Shown here one piece after another: positions 42,339 through 51,633 of a stretch of DNA of 64,000 nucleotides. Made by a program: the position numbers and the translations under genes. Origin of the DNA: JANPCX01 sp966211815 (GTDB taxonomy: Bacteria > Pseudomonadota > Gammaproteobacteria > Burkholderiales > Burkholderiaceae_C); NCBI GenBank assembly GCA_966211815.1, contig CBIHOD010000014.1, positions 1 to 64,000 on the forward strand, given 5' to 3'. Every line of letters starts with the position of its first letter. The first letter of the stretch is position 1. The notes beneath the pieces are model-generated. The model was not told the origin of the DNA. It worked only from the letters and a program-made list of their open reading frames with translations, and made no database searches.

Positions 42339-42851
42339 TTATAACTTATCCATAGTTTGCCCAAGCTTTCTAAGCGCTTCCCGATCATCGCCCTCTCGTG
42401 GCAATATGCGGGACAATACTTGAGCGCCGGAGTAGGCAATCTCACGTAGATTTTTATTACCCGACTTCCACATTTTATCAAAAATGGGAATGGCAATATG
42501 GCTGCTATATTTTCTGGCAACAAGATCTCCGGTGGCAATTCTGAGCATTTCTTGCTCAAAATGCGATCCATGCTCAGAAAAAATCTCTACCAGTTGATTT
42601 TTTTGATTATTCGACAGTTTCTCAAAATCAGAGAACAAGCCAGAAATGAATGCATCCGTACCTTGATATGAGCAAATTGGCTGGCTAGTAAATATTTTCA
42701 AATAAATATTGAACAACTCATCTGCAATTTGCGATGACTCTAGGGTCGACTCTTCTAGTCGGCGAGCAAGCTCAAGAATTCGCTTGCTTTTTGCCCCATT
42801 TATTTCCATTGCCTCAATATCTTGCTTCAGTAATGAAGTGGAGTTATTCAT
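42339..42851 (-). CDS. Candidate immunity protein for the RHS B1 toxin
   Basis: A 170-aa helical, hydrophilic protein (MNNSTSLLKQDIEAMEINGA...) with no signal peptide and AT-rich codons. It starts nine bases after the RHS B1 stop on the same strand, the classic immunity position. HEAT-like helical segments (FISGLFSDFEKLSNNQKNQL, IFDKMWKSGNKNLREIAYSG) can be seen, but no family is assigned. Repeat copy 2 follows downstream. Confidence 0.65.
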   Translation of the reverse strand: MNNSTSLLKQDIEAMEINGAKSKRILELARRLEESTLESSQIADELFNIYLKIFTSQPICSYQGTDAFISGLFSDFEKLSNNQKNQLVEIFSEHGSHFEQEMLRIATGDLVARKYSSHIAIPIFDKMWKSGNKNLREIAYSGAQVLSRILPREGDDREALRKLGQTMDKL

Positions 42852-42860
42852 AGTCCTCTC

Positions 42861-45281
42861 CTAAGGGATGGCATAAATTGGAATAATAGGTATTCCACCA
42901 ATTTGAGATGAACCATTTGAAGCACCGGGCACCATCCGTTCTTGCGTAGGATCATATCGAGAAGGCGGAACAAATGGATTATTCCATTTTGGATCCGACA
43001 GCGAACGTTTAGTGACGGATGGGCGTGGTGCTCCGGCAGCCGCAGCTGGCACGCATGCAGCCGTCTGGTTTCCGTCTGGAGAATCATCATCATCGTCACA
43101 ATCCTCGTCATATTTCTTTTCCCAGTAACGAAGATTGGTGTCTGCTTTATTGATTAGGATGCGATGCCCTCGCATCGTTTGCGAAAGCATTTCTCCTGGC
43201 CCAATGCGTTCTGGCAAACCACCCACCAATTCCGACCACCGCGTATCCAGTTCATTCTGCAGCCCTTTCATCTTGCCGCGGATTCCTTTGCAGTGCGGAT
43301 GATTCTTGCCAAATTTGGTGCCGGCAAGCCCTAATCGATCAGTCCACGACAGAGGATTTCCATTCACATAGGCATAGGTATTGATGCCACCGATTAGCCC
43401 GATAGGGTCACTGGTGATGTACCGGCCGGTCGCTGGATCGAAGTAACGCCAGTGGTTGTAGAACAGACCTGATTCCTGGTCCGCATACTGGCCGGGAAAC
43501 CGCAGCGGCTGCGTAAACACCCCCAGGCTGCCCGGATTGTTCTCCGGCGCCGTCGTCCCAAACGGCTCAGCCAGCCACAGCCAGCGCACGCGGTTGGCCT
43601 TGTCGAAGACCACGCGTGGCGTGTTCAGATGGTCGGTCTGGATGTAATAGACCAAGGGTGGGTTGGCCGCCCCGGCAGGGTCCGGTGTGAAGATGGCGAT
43701 CGGCGTGCTGTTGAACCAGACGTACTCCCTGATCGCTTGCCCGGCACTGTCGTACTCGCCGAGCAACTGGCCGCTCAGGTCGTAGACGAAGAGGGTGGTG
43801 CTGGCCGCCCCGGCACCGGTGCCGCTGCTGATGAACTTGCGGACGCGCCGGCCTTCGGTGTCGTAGGCGTAGGTGGTGGTCGAGCCTGACTTGGTCAGCG
43901 TCACCATCTTGTTGGCCAGGTTGTTGGTGTTGCTGAACTGGCGGGCCGCGTCGCCGGTGTAGTTGACGATGTTGCCGCCGGTGTCGTAGCCCACGGTGCG
44001 GGCCGGATTGGTGGTGGACAGCAGCCGGTTGCTGTTGGTGGCGGTGGTGTAGTTGCCGGCGGTGCCGTTGAGCGTCAGGTGGGTGCGGTTGCCGTTGGCG
44101 TCGTAGCCGAGCGTCCAGGTGGACGCGCCGATGGTGACGCTGGTGATGCGCCCCAACTCGTCGTAGCCGAAGACCTGGTTGTAGGCGCTCTTGGTGCCGC
44201 CGGTGTTGGCGTCGTAGTGCGTGTAGCGGGTGATGCGGTCGGCCTCGTCGAAGCTCACGTCGCGGATCAGGTCGGCCAGCCGGTAGCGGACGAGCCGGCC
44301 ACTGGTGTCGTAGACCCAGCTTTGCGCCTTGGTGCTACTAGCCATCTGCCAGTTCCAGGCCTTGACCGGCCCGAAGGGCTCCCACTGGATACCGCTCACC
44401 AGGTTGGTGGCCGCGCTGGAAGCGTCCTTGGCCAGGGCGATGCTGCTGGCCAAGCCGCCGCTATAAGCGACGGTCAACTTGCGGCCCGAGGGATACAGGA
44501 TACTGGTGACGTTGCCCGCGGCGTCATAGGTGTAGCCGACGGTCTTGACCACCTGGGCGCTGTTGGCGCCGGTGGCGGCGTTGATGCGCTGGGTGTCCGA
44601 GGTGACGCGGCCCTGGGCGTCGTACATGTACTGGGTGGAGCCGGCCGGGTGGGTGGTGGAGGTCAACCGGCCGATGCCGTTGGCGAAGCCCGCGCCGGTC
44701 TGGTCGTAGGTCCAGCCGAAGGTCTCGCTGGTAAAGCCGCTCTTGCTGTAGACGAGCGAGGTGGGTCGGTTCAGCGCGTCGTAGGTGTAGGTCGACAAGA
44801 CACCGCGAGAGCTCAGGAGCGTCTTGAGATTGCCGGCGGCATCGAACGTATGGGTGGCGGTGCCGGTATCAGGGCTGATGAGGGAGGTGGCATCGCCCAG
44901 GCCGTTGCGCGGGTACTGGGTCACCAGGGTGCGGGGATCGGTGACCTTGGTGAGGCGGTCCTGGCCGTCGTACTCGAAGCGGGTGATGCCGTTCTTGGCA
45001 TCGGTGGCGTCCTTGGCACGACGCAGGCTGTCGTAGGTAGTGCTGCGGCTGAGGTTTAAAACGCCCGGGGCTTGGATGACCTTGGTGGGGTTACCGATCG
45101 CGTCGTACTCGTAGTTGACCACCGGAGCCGGGGAGGCAGGCGGCGCAGGCAAGGTCTGGGCGGTAGCCGCGGTGGAAGTAGTAAGGCTCAAGGCCAACGT
45201 AGCCCAGGCAAGTGGCCCTGGCGAGATCCCAAGGGCGCATGAAGGCCCTGCGCTCAGGTGAGCGCTTGATTGCTTGTTCAT
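42861..45281 (-). CDS. RHS-repeat protein B1 (C-terminal half with toxin tip)
   Basis: An 806-aa exported RHS half, the same type as B2. The signal peptide ends near STAATAQTLP, then PAPVVNYEYDAIGNPTK and YD repeats. The core signature is YFDPATGRYITSDPIGLIGG (about 615-635). The tip of about 155 aa holds CKGIRGKMKGLQNEL, an acidic run (DEDCDDDDD) and a C-terminus rich in Pro, Ile and Gly. The toxin activity is unknown. The ribosome site GGGAGGG (45289-45295) precedes the ATG by seven bases, and RHS A1 ends 26 bases upstream. Confidence 0.88.
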   Translation of the reverse strand: MNKQSSAHLSAGPSCALGISPGPLAWATLALSLTTSTAATAQTLPAPPASPAPVVNYEYDAIGNPTKVIQAPGVLNLSRSTTYDSLRRAKDATDAKNGITRFEYDGQDRLTKVTDPRTLVTQYPRNGLGDATSLISPDTGTATHTFDAAGNLKTLLSSRGVLSTYTYDALNRPTSLVYSKSGFTSETFGWTYDQTGAGFANGIGRLTSTTHPAGSTQYMYDAQGRVTSDTQRINAATGANSAQVVKTVGYTYDAAGNVTSILYPSGRKLTVAYSGGLASSIALAKDASSAATNLVSGIQWEPFGPVKAWNWQMASSTKAQSWVYDTSGRLVRYRLADLIRDVSFDEADRITRYTHYDANTGGTKSAYNQVFGYDELGRITSVTIGASTWTLGYDANGNRTHLTLNGTAGNYTTATNSNRLLSTTNPARTVGYDTGGNIVNYTGDAARQFSNTNNLANKMVTLTKSGSTTTYAYDTEGRRVRKFISSGTGAGAASTTLFVYDLSGQLLGEYDSAGQAIREYVWFNSTPIAIFTPDPAGAANPPLVYYIQTDHLNTPRVVFDKANRVRWLWLAEPFGTTAPENNPGSLGVFTQPLRFPGQYADQESGLFYNHWRYFDPATGRYITSDPIGLIGGINTYAYVNGNPLSWTDRLGLAGTKFGKNHPHCKGIRGKMKGLQNELDTRWSELVGGLPERIGPGEMLSQTMRGHRILINKADTNLRYWEKKYDEDCDDDDDSPDGNQTAACVPAAAAGAPRPSVTKRSLSDPKWNNPFVPPSRYDPTQERMVPGASNGSSQIGGIPIIPIYAIP

Positions 45282-45307
45282 GATGATTCCCTCCCTGTTC
45301 TCTTCGT

Positions 45308-47944
45308 TTATTCCCGGCCCGTGGTCCGCTGCACACGGCCCAGTGGGTCGATGCGGCGGGACACCTGGCGCATCAAGGCGCCAGCCGGGTCTTTGATGTC
45401 CTCAGCTGTTCTGTTGCCGAATTCGTCAAGCGTGTAGTCGACGCGGTTGCCCAGGTTGTCGTAAGTTGCCACCAGGCGGTGCGCGCGGTCGTAGTCGTAG
45501 CCGGTCCAACTGGTGTCGGGGCGGGTGACCTTCTTGAGCTGGCCGATGGCGTCGTAGGCGTAGCTGGTCTGCTGCCCGCCCACGGTGGCGGACAGCAGCC
45601 GCTGGCGCAAGTCATAGCTGTAGCTGGACACCACGCCGTTGGGGTCGATGCTCTCCAGCAACTGACCGTACTTGTTGTACTTCGTGTACTTGGTCGTGCC
45701 GGCGGCGTCGGTCACAGTTTTCAAATCGCCCATAGTCACGCCGACCGCATTGGGATCCGTCCCGGTGAATGCCGTGGCGTCGTGGTAGGTGTAAGTGGTG
45801 AGGTCGGCCACGTCGGTGCGGGGGCCGTCTTCGGTCAGGATCTGACCGACGCTGTTGTAGGTGTACTTCCACTCGCGGGCAGGCACACCGGCTTGGGCAG
45901 TGGCAGCAAAACCAGCCGCACCGTTCAAGTCCGTGGTGGCTTGCTCGACTTTTTTGCACAGCACGGCGATGGGTTTGCCATCGGGCAGTTTTGCGGTGCT
46001 GGGGGCACACGATGCAATGACGTTGCCGGCGGTGGGGTCGGCTTGCCCGTTGTAAACGTAGGTAATGATGCGGCCCGGCTCAGCAACTCGGCGTTCCAGA
46101 CGCCAGTCCGGATGCCACTGGGTGCTGACCTTGCGACTGTTGGCTGGCAAAACCGAATTGGCTGCGATCAACGCTGAGCAAGCTGTACCACTCGCCAGAC
46201 CCTCAACTCGGCTGGCTTCCAGATTGCGGCTCAGATCGTGGGAATAGCACACCCGCTTTCCATCGAAAGCGTCTTGAGACTCCACATTGCCTTGAGCGTC
46301 ATAACTCATTTGGCTGCTGCTGGCCGCACAGCCGCTGCCTGCTGGCTGGCTTTGGCTGACCAGCCGATGTTGACCGGCGACCATCTGCCCACGCAGCTGT
46401 GACGTTTGCCCATTAGGCAGCCTCACGGTGATATCCAAACCTCCTGCTGGCTGCATCCAGGAGCGGGTTCTACGCACCACATCTGCAATCGGGTCGTAGC
46501 TGTCCGTCACTTGAACTTTAGGACCGACGGTATAAGTAAATTGATAATCATTTACCAGGCCAGAAAATACATTCCTGATGGCCCGGCCATCGGCGTCATA
46601 AGCAAAGCCGGTATATCGGTCGCCAAGTTCGTCCAAAACGCCCGTCAATGCCCATGGGAGGGTGCCTGCAAGGTACTCAAAAATCCTGAATTTAGTATCT
46701 TGCCATATTATTTTCGATAAAAATTTGCCGGCATATTCGAAAGACATTTTCCCCCCGTCAGGCCCCACGATCGCCTCAACCAATCCCAAGCTGTTATAGT
46801 TGAATTTAATTTCGCGGCCATTTTCATCCGTCACTTTGAGCAAGTAGCTACCTGGCAATGTGACCGATAAAGAGGTGGTTGCAGTACCGTATAAGAAATT
46901 ATGCGTCTTTCCGTTGGCATAGCTAATTTTCTGCACCCGGCCGTCGTCGACGGTTGAGTAAACCTCAATAGACCGGTTGGATTGATTAATGTAATGATAA
47001 ATGCCTGTGTTAACGCGTATGAGTTTATTCTGCGTCTGGTTGTCGGTTAAAAAGCTGCCCAGGCCATCACCATTGAATGAAGTCACGCTGCCATCGCCCT
47101 GACTTACTCGTGCGACCTTCAGATCGCTGGCAAGAAACAACTTCTTGTTCCATGTGCCGAACCACATGTCGCCAAAAATGGATGATTCAGCATCGGGACG
47201 ATCACTGCCGATCGGAGAAACGCTGGTGCCGGCGACTGGCGGCCGGTGCCCGCTATCGTAGGCAAGCGAGCCCAACAGCAGACCCAATGGGGCAGTAAAT
47301 CGCTCGCTGCCAACCAAGGGGAAAATGGGGTCTCCATACCTTGGGCTTTGGCAACTCGGGTATTGAGTGGTGCTACTAAACTCAAGTACTGGGCGGCAGG
47401 CCTTATCGCCATTTGCTGTTTGACCTAAGCCGCTTGGTGCATATCCTTTGTTGCAAACGCAGGCTGAGTAATCAACCCTAGTGCTGTTTGTCGGACATAC
47501 CCAGGAGTGATCCTTCAACGCGCTACTGGCGGTTTCTGCAATCAAAGTATTACCGTTTGAATTATGTAGATAGTCATCCCACAAACAAAGCTGCCTGGAA
47601 TCACTCCATCCTTTTGGTACATAGTAGTAATAATCTCCAAGATAATTTACTTCGCCTTTTACGACGCCAAATGTTGCGCACGCCATGGCACATGTGGCCA
47701 TATAAGCTGTTGGTTTTCCGTCTTTGTTGATCAGTGCGCAGGTCTCTTTATATATTGGGGCGCCTACAGAGCCGTCCGCAACCGCTTTTGAAGAGAATCC
47801 AAACAATATGGCAAGGAACATCAAACCCAACCAAATAATGGGACTTACTCTGCGTCCAAGGCTTATTGCACGCCTGATGGCGACTTTTTCCTGTGATTTT
47901 TCAGTAATCGTTGGATCCGCTAAGCATGAATTCATGAACGCCAT
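45308..47944 (-). CDS. RHS-repeat protein A1 (N-terminal half)
   Basis: An RHS N-terminal half of about 878 aa and the most upstream gene of the island array. ATG 47944 was chosen for its GGAG site eight bases upstream; neighbouring ATGs are possible. A late signal segment (IIWLGLMFLAILFGFSSKAVAD) is followed by a cysteine-containing variable domain, the motif GDPIFPLVGSERFTAPLGLL, YD repeats, and the end IDPLGRVQRTTGRE. The first ~500 residues are encoded by clearly more AT-rich DNA than the rest, a mosaic of two origins. It is more divergent than A2-A4 but has the same C-terminal TGRE. It pairs with B1. Confidence 0.85.
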   Translation of the reverse strand: MAFMNSCLADPTITEKSQEKVAIRRAISLGRRVSPIIWLGLMFLAILFGFSSKAVADGSVGAPIYKETCALINKDGKPTAYMATCAMACATFGVVKGEVNYLGDYYYYVPKGWSDSRQLCLWDDYLHNSNGNTLIAETASSALKDHSWVCPTNSTRVDYSACVCNKGYAPSGLGQTANGDKACRPVLEFSSTTQYPSCQSPRYGDPIFPLVGSERFTAPLGLLLGSLAYDSGHRPPVAGTSVSPIGSDRPDAESSIFGDMWFGTWNKKLFLASDLKVARVSQGDGSVTSFNGDGLGSFLTDNQTQNKLIRVNTGIYHYINQSNRSIEVYSTVDDGRVQKISYANGKTHNFLYGTATTSLSVTLPGSYLLKVTDENGREIKFNYNSLGLVEAIVGPDGGKMSFEYAGKFLSKIIWQDTKFRIFEYLAGTLPWALTGVLDELGDRYTGFAYDADGRAIRNVFSGLVNDYQFTYTVGPKVQVTDSYDPIADVVRRTRSWMQPAGGLDITVRLPNGQTSQLRGQMVAGQHRLVSQSQPAGSGCAASSSQMSYDAQGNVESQDAFDGKRVCYSHDLSRNLEASRVEGLASGTACSALIAANSVLPANSRKVSTQWHPDWRLERRVAEPGRIITYVYNGQADPTAGNVIASCAPSTAKLPDGKPIAVLCKKVEQATTDLNGAAGFAATAQAGVPAREWKYTYNSVGQILTEDGPRTDVADLTTYTYHDATAFTGTDPNAVGVTMGDLKTVTDAAGTTKYTKYNKYGQLLESIDPNGVVSSYSYDLRQRLLSATVGGQQTSYAYDAIGQLKKVTRPDTSWTGYDYDRAHRLVATYDNLGNRVDYTLDEFGNRTAEDIKDPAGALMRQVSRRIDPLGRVQRTTGRE

Positions 47945-48691
47945 CTCATCCACTCCCATTTTTAAAGTCCGGCGATTCTTCCGTAATTCATCATTTTCAA
48001 CACCCCTCTTTTCGGGGGCTTCGCACCACCGACGCAGTGCGCAAAGACCAATCACACCGAGGGATACCTGCGTCTACCTCCGCAGTTTCCGATCCCTCAG
48101 CACAGGACGGGTCGAACTGCACCTGCGTTAACGCGGGCAGCACTACTGCTCGGGCGAAGCCGCCTTGGTTTTAGAGCTGCTTCACGCACTACATACACAC
48201 AACCGCGCCTTGCCGGAAGCGGTGACAGGGGCCGAAGTGCGGCTTAAATCGTCCAGTAACCTCAAACAAGCTAGTGCAGGGAACACAATTCAACCGGCCC
48301 GCGCATATGCTGGAATCGGTCGGAAGCTGCAGGAGCGAATTCGCGTCCCATGCGATCCTTCACACACTCAAGGACGACGAACACTTCCTAGCTGAGCTAA
48401 AAGGCGCACGTCTGTACGTGGCCTTACGCAGGAGCTGAGATAGCAGTCCCGAAGGCTCGGCTGAAAGCTTCGGGATGCTGCTGATCCTAGGGGCGATACA
48501 TAGGCATGCTGGGTTCCCGATGGAGGTTTTCATTGTCTCTTCTTACTGGCTCACTGCGTGAGCCAGAGGGGATGAGCTTGATGGGAATTTCCACCAAGCC
48601 TGGCCGAAGAAGATTTCGCAAATCTTGTGAAGGACTCGCAAGAAGGGCGTACGTGGTAGTGATAGAAGTTCGGCGCAAGCCTCTGACCTCT
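47945..48691. other. Gene-free upstream region of the RHS array
   Basis: About 745 bases at the right end of the island with no supported gene. It should contain the promoter for A1. A hairpin lies near 48446-48484 (CAGTCCCGAAG ... CTTCGGGATGCTG). Confidence 0.4.
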
Positions 48692-48741
48692 GCACCAAAC
48701 AACAAAAGCCAACCCTCTCGGGTTGGCTTTTTGTTTGGGGC
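48692..48741. repeat. Right direct repeat of island, candidate attR and terminator
   Basis: 46 of 50 bases match 15301-15350, including the tRNA-like GCACCA, although no tRNA body precedes it. The hairpin AAAAGCCAACCC / GGGTTGGCTTTT can end transcripts on both strands, including the histidine kinase gene. Confidence 0.65.
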
Positions 48742-48754
48742 GAGCGGCGTGCCT

Positions 48755-51496
48755 TCAGGGCCCGGCCATTGCCGCGTCCTCGGATTTGTTGAGCCAGACA
48801 GCGGCCACGGCGGCCAGGACTTCCGCCGGGTCCATCGGTTTGGCGACATGGGCGTCGTACCCGGCCGCGAGGGCCCGGGCCTTGTCCTCTGCCCTGGCGA
48901 AAGCAGTCAACGCGACCGCGGGCAGGCGACGCGTCGGCGCTTCGCTGGCCCGGATGCGCCGCATCAACTCGTATCCATCCATCTCGGGCATGCTGATGTC
49001 CGACAGGACCACTTCCACTTCCCGCTCGCGCAACAGATGGAGGGCGGCGACCGCGCTGTCAGCCAACAAGACGCGCGCGCCGCAATCGCCCAGAAGGCGA
49101 GCCAGCAAGTCGCGCGCATCCGGATCGTCGTCCACCACCAGGATCTCGCGGTTCGAAAGATCGGGCAGGCTGCCCGCGGCGGCGGCTTCGCTGGGTGCCG
49201 CGGCGCGCTGTTCCCGCGCGTCCATGGCGCGCTGGAGCGGCAGGCGCACGACGAAGGTGGCGCCGTGACCTTCGCCCGCGCTTTCCGCGGTCACTTCCCC
49301 GCCGTGCAACTCGATGAGGTGCCGGACGATCGACAAGCCCAGGCCCAAGCCCCCGAACCGGCGGGTGATCGAACCGTCCGCCTGCCGGAAGCGGTCGAAA
49401 AGAACGTCGAGGAGTTCCGGTTTGATGCCTATCCCCGTGTCCGCGACGCGAATTTCCGCGCACCCGGCGGCCTCCCGCAGGCTCACGTTCACCCGGCCGC
49501 CACGGGGGGTGAACTTCACCGCGTTGGCCAGCAGGTTCCATACGACTTGCTGGAGCCTCGCGGCATCACCCAGGACGGCGTCGGCCGGCCCGAGGTCGGC
49601 ATCGACCTCCACGCCCGCGCTTTGCGCGATCGGCCCGATCAAGTCGAGGGCGGCCTGCACGAAAGAAACCGGCGCCGCGGGCTGGAAGTCCAGACGGAGC
49701 TTGCCCGACGTGATGCGGCTCATGTCGAGCAGGTCGTCGATCAACTGCACCTGGGTCCTGGTGCTGCGCGCGATGACCTCGACCCCTTTCAACAACTCCT
49801 TGTCGCCGGGGTCGATCTTGCGCCGCAGGATGTGCGCCCAGCCCGTGATCGCGCTCAAAGGCGTGCGGAGTTCATGGGAGAGCGTCGCGAGGAATTCGTC
49901 TTTCACCGCATTTGCCCGCTCTGCTTCCTGGCGGGCGGCGCGCTCGCTGTCCAGGAGCACGGTCCTTTCCTCGGCGGCCTGCTGGGCCTGCGCGTAAAGC
50001 CGGGCGTTGTCCACCGCGATGGCGGCCTGGTTGGCGATGCTGACCGCGAGCCACTCGCTTTTCTCCGAGAAAACCCCGGGCGTCGAATGACCGAAGAACA
50101 GTCCTCCGATGGCGTCGCCGCCCCTCGAGATGACCGGCACGGCCAGATAGCTGCGCACCGGGAGGTGCCCCGGGGGCATGCCCTGGTGCGGCGCCCATTG
50201 GCCATACCTCGGGTCGCTGAGCACGTCGTCCACACGGATCGGCGGATCACCGTGAAATGTGGGCCCGAACAATGCGGTCGGCCGCGGCTGGCCGAACCCC
50301 TCGAACGCCTCGCGGGGTGCGCCCGCCAGGGTGTATAGCAGCAACGCCTCGCCGCGCTCGTCCGTCCCGTTGTAGAAGAAGGCGCCGAACTCCGCGCCGG
50401 TCAGTTCGGTCGCCGCGTCCGTCACCCGCTGCAGCAGGACCCGCAAGTCGAGTTCCGCCGAAAGCGTGGTTCCCGTCCGGTTCAACACTTCGAGGTGCCG
50501 GGCCTGCTCACGCACTTCGGCGTCGGTCCTGAGGCGTTCCAGAGAGTCCCAGCACCGGTCGACCACCGTGCGCACCAGTTCGATCTCTTCGCGCGTCCAT
50601 GAGCGCGGCACGGATTGATGAACCGCCATGGCGGCGACGAAACGCCCGTTCTTGTGCAATGGCACGCAAATCACGGCCTGGATCTGGGTGAGCCTGTAGG
50701 CGCTGAGGTCCGTGCCCGCCGTGAGCGGGCTTCGATCGACGTCGTCGTTGATGTACGGCTCGTCGCGGAGCATGAGGTCCCTGACGACTTGGCCGAAATC
50801 GCTGAAGCGGTATCGGCCGACGATGCTGGAGACCCCGTCGTTGAAATCGCCGATCAGGTCGAACGTGTCCTGGTCATCCAGGACATGGGCATAGGCGCAC
50901 CGGTTAACGCCCAGGTGCCGGCCCAACTTCTTCGCCGTCGTCAACATGACGTCGGCGGGGTCGGAAAGGGACCTTGTGCTCTGCGCCAGGTCGTCGAGGA
51001 ATTGCAGGCGCCGCTCGCTCACCACCCGCTTGGTCGTCTCGGCGAAAGTGACCAGGACACCCGCGACCCTGCCGGCGTCGTCGCGCACGGGGCTGTAGGA
51101 AAAATTGAAATAGCAGTCTTCCGGGAAGCCGAAGCGCTGGATCGTGAGCTTGAAATCGTCGAAGCCGATCGCCTTGCCCGCCAGGACGTCGTCCCACATG
51201 GGGCCGATGGTCGGCCAGATCTCGTTCCAGGTCGCGGGCGCCGAGTTGCCCAGCGCCTGCGCCTCCTTGGCGCCGAGGATGGGCTTGTAGGCATCGTTAT
51301 AGAACTGGGTGAAGTGCGGACCCCATGCGATGTACATCGGCAACTGGCATTCGAGGAGCATCGCCACCGCCGTGCAAAGGCTCTGGGGCCAGCTTTCGGG
51401 CGCGCCCACCGGCGTCAGCGTCCAATCGAGCGCCCGCATCCGCTCGCCCATCTCGCCGCCGGCAAGGGGCCATTGCATCAAGGATTTTTTCTGCAT
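48755..51496 (-). CDS. PAS-GAF-GAF hybrid histidine kinase
   Basis: A 913-aa soluble hybrid sensor kinase. A PAS-like domain spans about 15-155, GAF domains about 165-320 and 335-500. The HisKA box SHELRTPL carries His541. The HATPase has N box WNLLANAVKF (653-662), G1 DTGIGI and G2 GLGLGL. A C-terminal receiver (785-905) has acidic pair DDD and phospho-acceptor Asp833 in VLSDISMPEMDG, with Lys in AKPMD. No membrane segment is present, so it should sense a cytoplasmic or redox/light signal. The start at 51496 lacks a strong ribosome site. An HDOD gene lies upstream on the same strand. Confidence 0.9.
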   Translation of the reverse strand: MQKKSLMQWPLAGGEMGERMRALDWTLTPVGAPESWPQSLCTAVAMLLECQLPMYIAWGPHFTQFYNDAYKPILGAKEAQALGNSAPATWNEIWPTIGPMWDDVLAGKAIGFDDFKLTIQRFGFPEDCYFNFSYSPVRDDAGRVAGVLVTFAETTKRVVSERRLQFLDDLAQSTRSLSDPADVMLTTAKKLGRHLGVNRCAYAHVLDDQDTFDLIGDFNDGVSSIVGRYRFSDFGQVVRDLMLRDEPYINDDVDRSPLTAGTDLSAYRLTQIQAVICVPLHKNGRFVAAMAVHQSVPRSWTREEIELVRTVVDRCWDSLERLRTDAEVREQARHLEVLNRTGTTLSAELDLRVLLQRVTDAATELTGAEFGAFFYNGTDERGEALLLYTLAGAPREAFEGFGQPRPTALFGPTFHGDPPIRVDDVLSDPRYGQWAPHQGMPPGHLPVRSYLAVPVISRGGDAIGGLFFGHSTPGVFSEKSEWLAVSIANQAAIAVDNARLYAQAQQAAEERTVLLDSERAARQEAERANAVKDEFLATLSHELRTPLSAITGWAHILRRKIDPGDKELLKGVEVIARSTRTQVQLIDDLLDMSRITSGKLRLDFQPAAPVSFVQAALDLIGPIAQSAGVEVDADLGPADAVLGDAARLQQVVWNLLANAVKFTPRGGRVNVSLREAAGCAEIRVADTGIGIKPELLDVLFDRFRQADGSITRRFGGLGLGLSIVRHLIELHGGEVTAESAGEGHGATFVVRLPLQRAMDAREQRAAAPSEAAAAGSLPDLSNREILVVDDDPDARDLLARLLGDCGARVLLADSAVAALHLLREREVEVVLSDISMPEMDGYELMRRIRASEAPTRRLPAVALTAFARAEDKARALAAGYDAHVAKPMDPAEVLAAVAAVWLNKSEDAAMAGP

Positions 51497-51633
51497 GTGG
51501 GCGGGAGTATCGGTGAATCGAGACTCGCCGGTGGCCCGTCCACTTCCAGGCGCAAATGGCGGCGGGAACACGGTCGCCGCGTTCGCGCGTCGGCGAGCGC
51601 CAGCCCCCGGTGCCCTGCGCCGGTCCGCCAGGC

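Noticed and set aside
27231..48055. Classical T6SS-delivered RHS effectors
   Set aside because: No PAAR, VgrG, Hcp or RHS-chaperone (EagR-type) genes, and the proteins carry Sec signal peptides instead of N-terminal membrane/PAAR modules.
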